From Sphingopyxis sp. MWB1 (GTDB taxonomy: Bacteria > Pseudomonadota > Alphaproteobacteria > Sphingomonadales > Sphingomonadaceae): a stretch of 64,000 bases of DNA. A program made the position numbers and the translations under genes. This document shows positions 35,122-43,245 of this stretch, piece after piece. Position 1 is the first letter of the stretch. Each line of letters starts with the position of its first letter. Location: contig NZ_JQFJ01000002.1 of the NCBI RefSeq assembly GCF_000763945.1, positions 1,911,501-1,975,500 on the forward strand. Reading direction: 5' to 3'. The notes under the pieces are model-generated. The model ran no database searches, was not told the origin of the DNA, and was given only the letters and a program-made list of their open reading frames with translations.

Positions 35122-35250
35122 TTATGCGGGGCGACCATCCTTGCGTTCCCAGGGAGCGTCATAGTGAATGGCAACCGCCGCCTTTGACGCATCGACCAGC
35201 ACGGTCCAGCAATTTGCGAGCCACTGCGGCCGCGAAACGATACGCTTCAT
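35122..35250 (-). CDS. Short unannotated protein, 42 aa
   Basis: An ORF too short for usual cut-offs: MKRIVSRPQWLANCWTVLVD, then ASKAAVAIHYDAPWERKDGR and PA. AGGAGA lies seven bases before the ATG, one of the best ribosome-binding sites in the window, and the bidirectional terminator at 35041-35068 lies after its stop. The N-terminal half is amphipathic/hydrophobic, the C-terminal half charged. It is divergent from the Lrp/AsnC gene with a palindrome between them, which suggests control by that regulator. I do not recognise a family and the function is unknown. Confidence 0.6.
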   Translation of the reverse strand: MKRIVSRPQWLANCWTVLVDASKAAVAIHYDAPWERKDGRPA

Positions 35251-35318
35251 TTTCTGTCTCCTGATCGGCGCCGCCGCCCATGAGAGGGAGAGGGGGAGCA
35301 GCGGCGCCGCGAATCTCT

Positions 35319-35340
35319 ATAATATGAGTCGACATATTAT
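35319..35340. promoter_or_regulatory. Palindrome between the small ORF and the Lrp/AsnC gene
   Basis: ATAATATG and CATATTAT are perfect complements separated by six bases. The element lies 69 bases from the small ORF start and 54 bases from the Lrp/AsnC start. Its AT-rich dyad form fits an Lrp-family operator, so it may control both genes. Confidence 0.5.
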
Positions 35341-35393
35341 TGGCGCCAAAATTCGCAATGAAAGCGACTAATTTTTGCGTTAAAAAGGCTGTT

Positions 35394-35879
35394 ATGCAAA
35401 AAAAGATCGACCTGGATGATTTCGACCGGCGGCTGCTGCAACTGGTGCGCGAGGATAATCTGCAGCCCGCCCGCACGCTGGCCGACAAGGTAGGGCTGTC
35501 GATTTCCGCCGTGCTGCGGCGGCTGCGCCGCTTGCGTGAGGAAAAGATAATCGTCGCCGATATTGCGGTGGTGAACCCCGCGCTGACCGGGTCGGCGCTG
35601 ACCATGCATGTCATGGTGCGGATGGAGCAGGCCGGGGTGCGCGCCATCGACAGCTTTGCCCGCGAAATCACCCGCCATCCCGAGGTGACCGGCGCGTGGG
35701 AAGTCACGGGCGACGAGGATTATCTGCTGAAAGTGCAGGTCGGCACGATGGAGGAATATGACGCTTTCACCCGCCGCGCGCTGAGCGAGGACAAGGGGGT
35801 CCATAGTTTCACGACGCTGATCACCATTCGCACGGTGATCGAGAATGACGCGGCGCGCCGCCCGCTGCGGCTGGGCTGA
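35394..35879 (+). CDS. Lrp/AsnC-family transcriptional regulator, 161 aa
   Basis: An N-terminal helix-turn-helix (KIDLDDFDRRLLQLVREDN, then PARTLADKVGLSISAVLRRL) is followed by the ligand-binding RAM domain with VTGAWEVTGDEDYLLKVQV and MEEYDAFTRRAL. Such proteins bind AT-rich dyads as multimers and respond to amino acids; the effector is unknown. ATG 35394 has AAGG seven bases upstream. Its divergent neighbour is a 42-codon ORF across a palindrome, which suggests local control. Confidence 0.88.
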   Translation: MQKKIDLDDFDRRLLQLVREDNLQPARTLADKVGLSISAVLRRLRRLREEKIIVADIAVVNPALTGSALTMHVMVRMEQAGVRAIDSFAREITRHPEVTGAWEVTGDEDYLLKVQVGTMEEYDAFTRRALSEDKGVHSFTTLITIRTVIENDAARRPLRLG

Positions 35880-35898
35880 AGACCCGGCAGGCGTTGCG

Positions 35899-35947
35899 CG
35901 ACCTCCCGATTCGGCTTATTGGAAAATCGTCGAAAAAGGGGAGGTCG
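35899..35947 (+). promoter_or_regulatory. Structured leader upstream of the VOC gene
   Basis: CGACCTCCC and GGGAGGTCG pair over nine bases with 31 bases between, and a second hairpin (CCCGC-GCAA-GCGGG) follows downstream at about 35970. Together with a 176-base gap this gives the VOC gene a structured 5' leader if transcription starts near 35880. No known riboswitch consensus was recognised. Confidence 0.3.
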
Positions 35948-36055
35948 GTGCGGTTGGCCCGGCCCCCGCGCAAGCGGGCCCTGACCTTCGCCCCCGGCGT
36001 CGTGTCCCAAGACCCGGAAACGCCGCACCCCTTGCGGCGAAAGAAAGGCTTGGCC

Positions 36056-36478
36056 ATGCAACAACAAATTTCCGTCATCACGCTGGGCATCGATGATCGT
36101 GCCCGGTCGCGCCATTTTTATAGCGAAGGATTTGGCTGGACCCCGATATTCGAGAATGACGAGATTATTTTTTATCAGATGAACGGGCTCGTCCTCGGCA
36201 CCTTTGACCGATCGGCGCTGGCGAAGGATATGAACCGCTTTGATTTGGTGACACCCGGCGCCTTTTCGCTGGCGCATAATGTTGCCGAAAAAGAAGATGT
36301 CGAGCCGTTGATGGCGCGTCTCGCCCAAGCGGGCGGGCGTATCATCCGGCCCGCCGATGCCCCGCCGCATGGCGGATATCGCGGCTATGTCGCCGACCCC
36401 GACGATCATGCGTGGGAGATTGCGTGGAATCCCACCTGGCCGATGGATGCGGAGGGGCGGGTCCGCTTTGGACTATAG
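36056..36478 (+). CDS. VOC (glyoxalase/bleomycin-resistance fold) protein, 140 aa
   Basis: Two beta-alpha-beta-beta-beta units: ISVITLGIDDRARSRHFYSE (metal-binding strand region), FYQMNGLVLGTFDRSALAKD, then HGGYRGYVADPDDHAWEIAW, the typical last strand ending in a metal-binding Glu. Family members act as dioxygenases, glyoxalases or resistance proteins; the substrate is unknown. The start ATG at 36056 has AAAGG upstream. It converges with rpmG. Confidence 0.85.
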   Translation: MQQQISVITLGIDDRARSRHFYSEGFGWTPIFENDEIIFYQMNGLVLGTFDRSALAKDMNRFDLVTPGAFSLAHNVAEKEDVEPLMARLAQAGGRIIRPADAPPHGGYRGYVADPDDHAWEIAWNPTWPMDAEGRVRFGL

Positions 36479-36506
36479 CAGGAAGCGGCACTGGCAAGCG
36501 CGCACG

Positions 36507-36532
36507 AAAAAGGGCGGCGCAAAGCCGCCCTT
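36507..36532 (-). terminator. Terminator after rpmG and the VOC gene
   Basis: GGGCGGC and GCCGCCC pair over seven bases with a five-base loop. On the minus strand five T residues follow; on the plus strand only TT. It therefore favours rpmG but can stop both converging genes. Confidence 0.75.
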
Positions 36533-36569
36533 CATTCCCGAAGCCATCGGGGCGTGAGGCACGCTTGTT

Positions 36570-36587
36570 CGTTCGGCAGGCCGAACG
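36570..36587 (-). terminator. Hairpin just after rpmG
   Basis: CGTTCGGC and GCCGAACG form a perfect eight-base stem with a two-base loop, ten bases after the rpmG stop codon. There is no T-tract; it may stabilise the transcript 3' end or assist the terminator at 36507-36532. Confidence 0.45.
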
Positions 36588-36596
36588 GGCGCGGCC

Positions 36597-36764
36597 TTAC
36601 TTGATCTTGGCTTCCTTGAACTCGACATGCTTGCGCGCACGCGGGTCATATTTACGCACCGACATTTTTTCGGTCATCGTGCGCGGGTTCTTCTTGGTGA
36701 CATAGAAAAAGCCCGTGTCAGCGGTGCTCACCAGCTTGATCTTGACGGTCGTCGGCTTGGCCAT
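36597..36764 (-). CDS. rpmG: 50S ribosomal protein L33, 55 aa
   Basis: The basic protein [20 protein letters not shown], then [20 protein letters not shown], is L33 of the large subunit. It lacks the four zinc-binding Cys of C-plus L33, as does L36 in this window, the norm for this group. The start at 36764 gives the 55 residues of the family, with AAGGG upstream; a longer frame to 36884 is rejected. It stands apart from rpmB. Confidence 0.93.
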   Translation of the reverse strand: MAKPTTVKIKLVSTADTGFFYVTKKNPRTMTEKMSVRKYDPRARKHVEFKEAKIK

Positions 36765-36942
36765 GGCCCTTGTTCCTCGAAAAATCTGCACACCTGCCGA
36801 ATGATTCGGCACATGCGGCGGGACACCGGCCCCGACTGCGGTTGTGAAAAGCAAAGAGGGCCGCGCGCCGGGCGCCGCCCCCATTTATCCGCGCGCCATT
36901 GGCGGGATTCGCCGCCAATGTCAAGCGAAAGCAGCTTTGCGC

Positions 36943-38253
36943 CTATGTCGCCGAGAGGCGCGAAATCGCCTGATCGCGGTCGATAAGCGGCAGAAGCTCG
37001 CCCATGTCGGGGCCATGGTCACGGCCCGTGAGCGCGCGGCGCAGCGGCAGGAAAAGCGCGCGCCCCTTGGCCCCCGTCGCTTCCTTGACCGCGCCGGTGA
37101 GCGCGCGCCAGGGATCGGCGTTCCAGTCGAGCCCCGGCGCGGCCTTTGCCGCCGCAGCCAGAACAGCCTGCCCTTCCGCATCGGCTGCCGGGGGGGTGAA
37201 AGGGCCGTCGAACACGGCGACCCATTCGGCGGCCGCGTTCACATGGACGAGATTGGGACGAATCGCGTTCCAGCGCGCCGCGTCAATGGCGGCGGGCAGC
37301 CGGTCGGCGACGGCGGCATAGTCGGTCTGGTGCAGGATTTTCTGGTTGAGCAGCGCCAGTTCGGCCTCGTCAAAGCGTGCGGGCGCGCGGCCAAAGCGCG
37401 CAAAGTCGATGCTTTCCACCAGCGGCGCGGGGGTGGTGACCGGCTCGACCGGGTCGCTCGTCCCCAGCCGAGCGAGCAGCGCGACGAGCGCGATCGGCTC
37501 AATCCCCTGTTCGCGCAAATTTTCCATGCCGAGCGAGCCCAGCCGCTTTGACAATTTGCCTTCGATCCCGACGAGCAGCGCTTCATGTGCGAAGGCGGGC
37601 GGAGACGCGCCCAAGGCTTCGAACATCTGGATCTGCGCCGCAGTGTTCGACACATGATCCTCCCCGCGCACGACATGGGTGATGCCCATGGCGATATCGT
37701 CGATCACGCTGGGGAGCAGATAGAGCCAGCTGCCATCGGCGCGGCGGATGACGGGGTCGGACATGGTTGCAGGGTCGAAACGCTGGTCCCCGCGCACCAT
37801 ATCGGTCCATTCGATCGGCGCATCATGGTTGAGCCGGAAACGCCAGTGCGGCGCCACGCCTTCGGGCGCGGGGGCGTCCAGCGGCTTGCGCTCATAAACG
37901 GGGGGAAGCCCGCGCGAGAGCAGAATCTTGCGGCGGATTTCCAGCTCTTCGGGGGTTTCATAACAGGGATAGACGCGCCCGGCGGCCTTCAGCTTTTCAA
38001 ATTCAGCCTCATAGAGATCGAAGCGCGCCGACTGCCGCTCCTCCCCGTCGATATCAAGGCCGAGCCACGCAAGATCGGCGCGGATGGCGGCGACATATTC
38101 CTCTTTCGACCGCTCCAGATCGGTGTCGTCGATGCGAAGCAGGAAACGCCCGCCATACTTGCGCGCCCACATCCAATTATGGAGCGCGGTGCGGACATTG
38201 CCGACATGAAGATGGCCGGTGGGCGAAGGGGCGAAACGGGTGATGACGGTCAT
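36943..38253 (-). CDS. gltX: Glutamate-tRNA ligase, 436 aa
   Basis: A class I synthetase. The HIGH motif occurs as FAPSPTGHLHVGNVRTAL and the KMSKS motif as GKLSKRLGS. Catalytic-domain landmarks DTDLERSKEEY and CYETPEELE are present, followed by the C-terminal helical anticodon-binding domain. At 436 residues it is shorter than E. coli GltX, as for one of the two GltX proteins many Alphaproteobacteria carry; a non-discriminating or glutamine-charging role is possible but not readable here. The start at 38253 begins MTVITRFAPSPTG, as expected. Confidence 0.93.
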   Translation of the reverse strand: MTVITRFAPSPTGHLHVGNVRTALHNWMWARKYGGRFLLRIDDTDLERSKEEYVAAIRADLAWLGLDIDGEERQSARFDLYEAEFEKLKAAGRVYPCYETPEELEIRRKILLSRGLPPVYERKPLDAPAPEGVAPHWRFRLNHDAPIEWTDMVRGDQRFDPATMSDPVIRRADGSWLYLLPSVIDDIAMGITHVVRGEDHVSNTAAQIQMFEALGASPPAFAHEALLVGIEGKLSKRLGSLGMENLREQGIEPIALVALLARLGTSDPVEPVTTPAPLVESIDFARFGRAPARFDEAELALLNQKILHQTDYAAVADRLPAAIDAARWNAIRPNLVHVNAAAEWVAVFDGPFTPPAADAEGQAVLAAAAKAAPGLDWNADPWRALTGAVKEATGAKGRALFLPLRRALTGRDHGPDMGELLPLIDRDQAISRLSAT

Positions 38254-38331
38254 GGCGGGGCCTATAGCCGCATTGCGGGGATGGTGGGAATAGGGCGCGC
38301 TTCGGTGGCGCGACGTGAGGGGTGTTTCATG

Positions 38332-38484
38332 TTTCGCGCAAAGGCGCAAAGAGCGCGAAGAAAAGAGCGGGCCGACAGGTCCGCACTCTATCATGGGCAT
38401 CTCTTGGCCTGCCTGCGGATGCGAGCGAAAGCTGCTTCGCGGATAGCGCTTTCCTCTTTGCGCTCTTTGCGCCTTTGCGCGAAA
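38332..38484. repeat. 25-bp inverted repeat of the CGCAAAG-phased family
   Basis: The left arm at 38332-38356 begins TTTCGCGCAAAGGCGCAAAG. The right arm at 38460-38484 is its exact 25-base complement, and the similarity continues imperfectly inward. The unit matches the phased motifs at 31553-31977. It fills most of the 265-base gap between nadE and gltX. Confidence 0.8.
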
Positions 38485-38518
38485 ATCATTTTCCCCGGTA
38501 CCGCCACCGCCGCAATAT

Positions 38519-40192
38519 TCAGCCCGTCCGGAACCCATGGGTAATCGGATAGCGGCGGTCGCGGCCGAAGTTGCGGGTCGAGAGCTTGACCCCCGGCGGG
38601 GCCTGGCGGCGCTTATATTCGGCGATGGCGAGCAGCCGTTCGATGCGGGCGACGGCGGCGCGGTCGAAGCCGTAACGCGCGACGACGTCATCGACGCTCG
38701 CCTCCTCCTCCACCAGCATGTGCAGCATGCGATCGAGATCGTCATAGGCGGGCAGGCTGTCCTCATCCTTCTGATCGGGACGCAGTTCGGCGCTGGGGGG
38801 TTTGGTAATGATGCGATCGGGCATCACCGGCGCGCGCGGATTACGCGACAGGCGCGGCACATGGGCGTTGCGCCATTTCGATAGCGCAAAGACCGTCGTT
38901 TTATACGCATCCTTCAAGGGGTTATAGCCGCCCGCCATATCGCCATAGATGGTGGCATAGCCGACGCTCATCTCGCTCTTGTTCCCCGTGGTGAGGAGCA
39001 TGGGGCCGAATTTGTTGCTGAGCGCCATCAAGGTCACGCCGCGAATGCGCGACTGGACATTTTCCTCGGTAATATCGACCTCGGCATCGGCGAAGCTGCC
39101 CTCGAGCATCGAATCGAACGCCTCGACCGCCGGGACGATCGAGATGGTGTCGAGGCGGCAGCCGATCATCTCGGCGCAGCCCCGTGCATCTTCCAGGCTT
39201 TCTTCGCTGGTGAAGCGGCTGGGCAGCATCACGCAGTGGAGCTTGTCGGGGCCGAGCGCGTCGGCGGCAATCGCCGCACACAGCGCCGAATCAATACCCC
39301 CCGACAGGCCGAGCACCACGCCGGGAAAGCCATTGCGTTCGACATAGTCGCGCAGGGAGATGATCATCGCATGATAAATATCGGCAGGATGCGCGTCCCA
39401 TTCGGCGAGGGCGCCTGGGGTGCAAGTCCAGATGCCGTCCGTCCCCTTGTTCCAATGGGTAACGCGCTCTTCCTCTTCCCAGTCGGTCAGCCGGTGCGCC
39501 GCTTCGCCATTGGCGTTGAGGACAAAGGAGCAGCCGTCGAACACCAGCTCATCCTGCCCGCCGACGCGGTTGAGAAAGAGGAGCGGCAGGCCGGTTTCGG
39601 CGACGCGCGCGCCGAATACCTGACTGAGCCGCCTGTCGTCCTTGTCGATTTCATAGGGGCTGCCATTGACCGAGATGAGCAGCTCCGCCCCCTGCGCCGC
39701 GAGATGCGCCGCGACGGTGGGATACCAGCCATCCTCGCAGATCGGCAGGCCGAGCCTGACCCCGCGCCATTCGACAATGTCGGGCAAGGGGCTGGGCGAA
39801 AAGACGCGCATTTCGTCGAAAGTGCCATAATTGGGCAGCTCATGCTTGCGCCGCGTTGCGACAACCTGCCCGCCATCGAGCAGGGCAACCATATTATAGA
39901 GGCGCCCGTCGGCACCGCGCTCGACCGATCCCACCAGCATGGCAGGGCCGCCATCGGCAGTGTCGGCAGCAAGCTCAGCGAGTAGCGCCGCCGCGCGTTC
40001 GGCCAGCGCGGGCTTGAGCACTAGATCCTCGGGCGGATAGCCGATCAGCTGCAATTCGGGATAGACAATGAGGTCGGCATCGCCGTGGCGCGCGCGGGCA
40101 TCGCGCATCGCGGCCATATTGGCGGACAAATCGCCAACCCGCTGGGTCAACTGGGCCATGACGATGGTGAGCGGAGCGGGGGAGCTTGTCAT
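38519..40192 (-). CDS. nadE: Glutamine-dependent NAD+ synthetase, 557 aa
   Basis: It makes NAD+ from nicotinate adenine dinucleotide with glutamine-derived ammonia. The N-terminal nitrilase-type amidase has YPELQLIGYPPEDL (catalytic Glu), RRKHELPNYGTFDE (Lys) and GLPICEDGWYP (Cys). The C-terminal synthetase domain has the pyrophosphatase loop VLGLSGGIDSALCA and TTGNKSEMSVGYATIYGDM. The start at 40192 (MTSSPAPLTIVMAQLTQ) fits the family; the frame extends 12 codons further without support. The two domains and their order are complete. Confidence 0.94.
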   Translation of the reverse strand: MTSSPAPLTIVMAQLTQRVGDLSANMAAMRDARARHGDADLIVYPELQLIGYPPEDLVLKPALAERAAALLAELAADTADGGPAMLVGSVERGADGRLYNMVALLDGGQVVATRRKHELPNYGTFDEMRVFSPSPLPDIVEWRGVRLGLPICEDGWYPTVAAHLAAQGAELLISVNGSPYEIDKDDRRLSQVFGARVAETGLPLLFLNRVGGQDELVFDGCSFVLNANGEAAHRLTDWEEEERVTHWNKGTDGIWTCTPGALAEWDAHPADIYHAMIISLRDYVERNGFPGVVLGLSGGIDSALCAAIAADALGPDKLHCVMLPSRFTSEESLEDARGCAEMIGCRLDTISIVPAVEAFDSMLEGSFADAEVDITEENVQSRIRGVTLMALSNKFGPMLLTTGNKSEMSVGYATIYGDMAGGYNPLKDAYKTTVFALSKWRNAHVPRLSRNPRAPVMPDRIITKPPSAELRPDQKDEDSLPAYDDLDRMLHMLVEEEASVDDVVARYGFDRAAVARIERLLAIAEYKRRQAPPGVKLSTRNFGRDRRYPITHGFRTG

Positions 40193-40393
40193 AAGCGAAA
40201 GCCTTACGCCCGGCGCGGCTGATTGCAATGATCAAGCGCAAGAGGGGGCGGAGGGTCGCCCCCAGGAAGTCGATCCGGCCATTCTTCGCGATGCAGCGTT
40301 CCGTTTCAGGCAATATCGCCCCTTCCCCTTCGCGCCCATGCTGGGTAAGGGGCGCGCAATCCCACCCTCGGATGCGAAAGGGCCTGCAGCGCC

Positions 40394-41329
40394 ATGAAAC
40401 TCATCTCCGGCAACAGCAACCTGCCGCTGGCCCGCGCCATTGCGGACTATCTGGAACTGCCGCTGACCGATACCAGCGTGCGCCGTTTCGCCGACGAGGA
40501 AGTGTTCGTCGAAATTCACGAAAATGTTCGCGGTCAGGATGTGTTCGTCGTCCAGCCGACCAATTTCCCGGCGAATGACAATCTGATGGAGCTGCTGATC
40601 CTGACCGACGCGCTGCGCCGCGCCTCGGCCAAGCGCATCACCGCCGTCATCCCCTATTTCGGCTATGCCCGGCAGGATCGCAAACCGGGACCGCGCACGC
40701 CGATTTCGGCCAAGCTGGTTGCCAATCTGATCACCACATCGGGCGCCGACCGCGTGCTGGCGATCGACCTGCACGCCGGGCAGATACAGGGCTTTTTCGA
40801 TATTCCGACCGACAATCTTTATGCCGCGCCGGTGATGAGCGCGGACATACAGGCGCGGTTCGGCGACCGCAATCTGATGGTCGTTTCCCCCGACGTCGGC
40901 GGCGTGGTGCGCGCGCGGGCGCTGGCGAAGCGGCTCGATAACGCCCCGCTCGCCATCGTCGACAAGCGGCGTGAGCGCGCGGGCGAATCGGAAGTGATGA
41001 ACATCATCGGCGATGTCGAAGGGCGTTTCTGCGTGCTGATCGACGATATTGTCGATTCGGCGGGCACGCTCTGCAACGCCGCCGCCGCCCTCAAAAATGC
41101 GGGGGCCGAGGGCGTCGTTGCTTATTGCACCCATGGTGTGCTGTCGGGCGGTGCGGTGGCGCGCGTCGAGGCGAGCGAACTCACCGAGCTGGTGATCACC
41201 GATTCGATCCAGCCGACCGATGCCGTCAACGACAGCGCCAAGGTCCGCGCGCTGACCGTCGCGCCCTTGCTGGGCGAAGCGATCAAGCGTATTGCTGACG
41301 AAACCAGCGTTTCGAGCCTGTTCGACTAA
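40394..41329 (+). CDS. prs: Ribose-phosphate pyrophosphokinase, 311 aa
   Basis: It makes PRPP from ribose 5-phosphate and ATP for nucleotides, histidine and NAD. Class I features: [13 protein letters not shown] at the N-terminus, [20 protein letters not shown], the flexible loop [10 protein letters not shown], the ATP site [11 protein letters not shown] and the PRPP loop [13 protein letters not shown]. Length is typical. It is divergent from nadE with 201 bases between. A small GGCAGG-TC-CCTGCC hairpin sits between it and the next gene. Confidence 0.95.
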   Translation: MKLISGNSNLPLARAIADYLELPLTDTSVRRFADEEVFVEIHENVRGQDVFVVQPTNFPANDNLMELLILTDALRRASAKRITAVIPYFGYARQDRKPGPRTPISAKLVANLITTSGADRVLAIDLHAGQIQGFFDIPTDNLYAAPVMSADIQARFGDRNLMVVSPDVGGVVRARALAKRLDNAPLAIVDKRRERAGESEVMNIIGDVEGRFCVLIDDIVDSAGTLCNAAAALKNAGAEGVVAYCTHGVLSGGAVARVEASELTELVITDSIQPTDAVNDSAKVRALTVAPLLGEAIKRIADETSVSSLFD

Positions 41330-41367
41330 CAGCGTCGGCAGGTCCCTGCCCGAAGGGGAGACTTGCC

Positions 41368-41763
41368 GTGCCGCCATCGGATATTTTCGCGCAGCCGCTG
41401 CACCTTGGCCTGGGGGCCGCCGCAACCGTTCAGCCGCCGATGACCGGCCCCGAATGGTATGACGCCTATAGTGAGCGCACGGCCGGCGACGGCAAGGAAG
41501 GACGGCTGGTCAGCGCCTTTCGCTTCACCGAAAATTGGGCGATGTGGGAAAGGCACCCGGCAGGCGATGAGGTGGTGGTCTGCCTCGACGGCACGATGAC
41601 GCTTTATCAGGAAGCCGACGACGGATCGGTGACCAGCGTTACGCTTGGCGCGGGCGAATATGCGATCAATCCGCCGGGATGCTGGCACACCGCCGATGTC
41701 GACGGCAGCGCATCCGCGCTGTTCATCACCCCCGGCGAAGGCACCGAGCACCGCCCTCGATAG
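41368..41763 (+). CDS. Cupin-domain protein, 131 aa
   Basis: A single small cupin barrel. EVVVCLDGTMTLYQEADDG contains the first motif with few of the usual metal His residues, and GEYAINPPGCWHTADVDG has the His of motif two. It starts with GTG at 41368 with AAGGGGAG seven bases upstream. The role could be metal-dependent or regulatory; nothing specific is readable. It is 38 bases after prs, so it may be read from the same promoter, and it converges with the TetR gene with seven bases between. Confidence 0.75.
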   Translation: MPPSDIFAQPLHLGLGAAATVQPPMTGPEWYDAYSERTAGDGKEGRLVSAFRFTENWAMWERHPAGDEVVVCLDGTMTLYQEADDGSVTSVTLGAGEYAINPPGCWHTADVDGSASALFITPGEGTEHRPR

Positions 41764-41770
41764 GCCAGTC

Positions 41771-42313
41771 TCAACGCGCGAGCAGCGCACTCAATATATG
41801 ATCCAGCTCGCGGCAAAAGGCGGCATGATCGGGCGCCGCATGAACAAGGCCCTTCGCGGTCCAGCAAAGCGCCTGTGCCAGACTGCCCGCACGCGGTACT
41901 GCGGCGCCGGGGCCGCTGATACGGATCGCATCGGCCATGGCCGTGATCAGCCGCCGTTCGGCCTGACGTGCACGTTCGGGCAAGGCGGAGCGCGTCATGA
42001 CGATAATCTCCGGCCCATGGGGCGAACCGCGCATCACCTCGATATGCTGTCCCGCCCAACTGTCGAGCGCGGCATTGATCCGCTGAACCAGCGTCTGGCG
42101 CGGATTGGAAAGATGGCGCAGCGCGTCGGTCAGCGACGCCTCGACCACGCTGCGCGTCGCCCAGTCAAACAGCTCTTCCTTTGATTTGAAGTGATTGTAG
42201 AGCGACTGGCGCGAGACATCGGCGGCGCGCGCCAACTCGTCCATCGAGGTTTTGCGAAAGCCATAGCGTGCAAAGGTTTCGATGATCGGGGCGGGCGGGA
42301 AAACGTCTGCCAT
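41771..42313 (-). CDS. TetR-family transcriptional regulator, 180 aa
   Basis: An N-terminal helix-turn-helix: FRKTSMDELARAADVSRQSL, then YNHFKSKEELFDWA, typical TetR/AcrR. The C-terminal ligand/dimer domain (about 120 residues) is not specific. ATG 42313 is seven bases from a strong -10 and has no Shine-Dalgarno sequence. The frame remains open upstream, antisense to the phosphatase gene, and that extension is rejected. It may control the divergent phosphatase-GFA gene pair. Confidence 0.88.
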   Translation of the reverse strand: MADVFPPAPIIETFARYGFRKTSMDELARAADVSRQSLYNHFKSKEELFDWATRSVVEASLTDALRHLSNPRQTLVQRINAALDSWAGQHIEVMRGSPHGPEIIVMTRSALPERARQAERRLITAMADAIRISGPGAAVPRAGSLAQALCWTAKGLVHAAPDHAAFCRELDHILSALLAR

Positions 42314-42320
42314 GCAGGGG

Positions 42321-42348
42321 ATTGTACAGATAATATGCATATCGTCAA
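42321..42348 (-). promoter_or_regulatory. Strong promoter of the TetR gene, predicted leaderless
   Basis: TTGACG (42343-42348) and TACAAT (42321-42326) are 16 bases apart, close to the sigma-70 consensus. Transcription would begin at or within one base of the ATG at 42313. The spacer contains ATATGCATAT, a ten-base palindrome that could be an operator. Confidence 0.6.
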
Positions 42349-42448
42349 AAGCGTTTCCGGCCCGGAATCGGATGGATTCGGACCGCAGAGGCAGGCGGCC
42401 GTGCAGAGGGGGCTGGCGGCGCTTCTCCCGCTGCGCTAGCGGGGGCGG

Positions 42449-43231
42449 ATGTCGATCCAATCCGATCTCGCGCTCGCGCTTCGCCTCGCCGATGCCGCCG
42501 GCGCTGCCATCCGCCCGCTGTTCCGTTCCGGCTTTGACCATGAGGCCAAGGATGACGCCTCCCCCGTCACCGAGGCCGACCGCGCCGCCGAGGCGGCGAT
42601 GCGCCGCCTGATCGACGCCGAAGCGCCGACCGACGGGATTATCGGCGAGGAATATGGGGCCGAACGTCCGGGCGCGAGCCGCCAATGGGTGCTCGACCCC
42701 ATCGACGGCACGGTCAGCTTTATGGCGGGACGCCCGATTTTCGGCACGCTGATCGCGCTGCTTCAGGATGGCTGGCCGATTCTGGGTATCATCGACCAGC
42801 CGATCAGCGGTGAACGCTGGGTCGGGGCTACCGGCCAGCCGACCTTGTTCAACGGGGTGGAAACGCGCACCCGCCGATGCCGCGAACTCGCTGATGCGAC
42901 GCTGGCGACCACCGGTCCCCAATATTTCAGCGCCCATGATGGCGAGCATTTCATGGCGCTCGCCGCAAAAACCGCGCACAAGCGCATCGTCTTTGGCGGC
43001 GATTGCTATAATTACGGCCTGCTCGCGAGCGGGCATATCGACCTGATCGTCGAGGCGGGGCTGAAATTGCATGATTTTGCCGCCCTCGTCCCCATTGTCG
43101 AAGGCGCGGGCGGAACGATGTGCGACTGGAATGGCGAGCCCCTGCACGCCGCCAGCGAAGGCCATGTCATCGCGCTGGGCGATCCCGCGCGGCTGGAAGA
43201 TGTGATCGAGGGGCTGGCCTGCAACCACTGA
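42449..43231 (+). CDS. Inositol-monophosphatase-family phosphatase (HisN-like), 260 aa
   Basis: A metal-dependent phosphatase with GIIGEEYGAE (metal-binding Glu pair), LDPIDGTVSF (DPxDGT) and GLKLHDFAALVPIVEGAGG (the C-terminal metal Asp). In Alphaproteobacteria this subgroup includes histidinol-phosphatase HisN, which is the most likely role; inositol monophosphatase activity is the alternative. The start at 42449 is preceded by CTAGCGGGGGCGG, a modest ribosome-binding site. It is followed 14 bases later by the GFA gene. Confidence 0.85.
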   Translation: MSIQSDLALALRLADAAGAAIRPLFRSGFDHEAKDDASPVTEADRAAEAAMRRLIDAEAPTDGIIGEEYGAERPGASRQWVLDPIDGTVSFMAGRPIFGTLIALLQDGWPILGIIDQPISGERWVGATGQPTLFNGVETRTRRCRELADATLATTGPQYFSAHDGEHFMALAAKTAHKRIVFGGDCYNYGLLASGHIDLIVEAGLKLHDFAALVPIVEGAGGTMCDWNGEPLHAASEGHVIALGDPARLEDVIEGLACNH

Positions 43232-43245
43232 GAAGGGGAGACGAC

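Noticed and set aside
41330..41367. Terminator between prs and the cupin gene
   Set aside because: The six-base hairpin at 41337-41350 has no T-tract and is followed immediately by the cupin ribosome-binding site.
42314..43228. Long antisense frame joined to the TetR gene
   Set aside because: It overlaps the phosphatase gene on the other strand, and TetR homology begins at 42313 beside a promoter.
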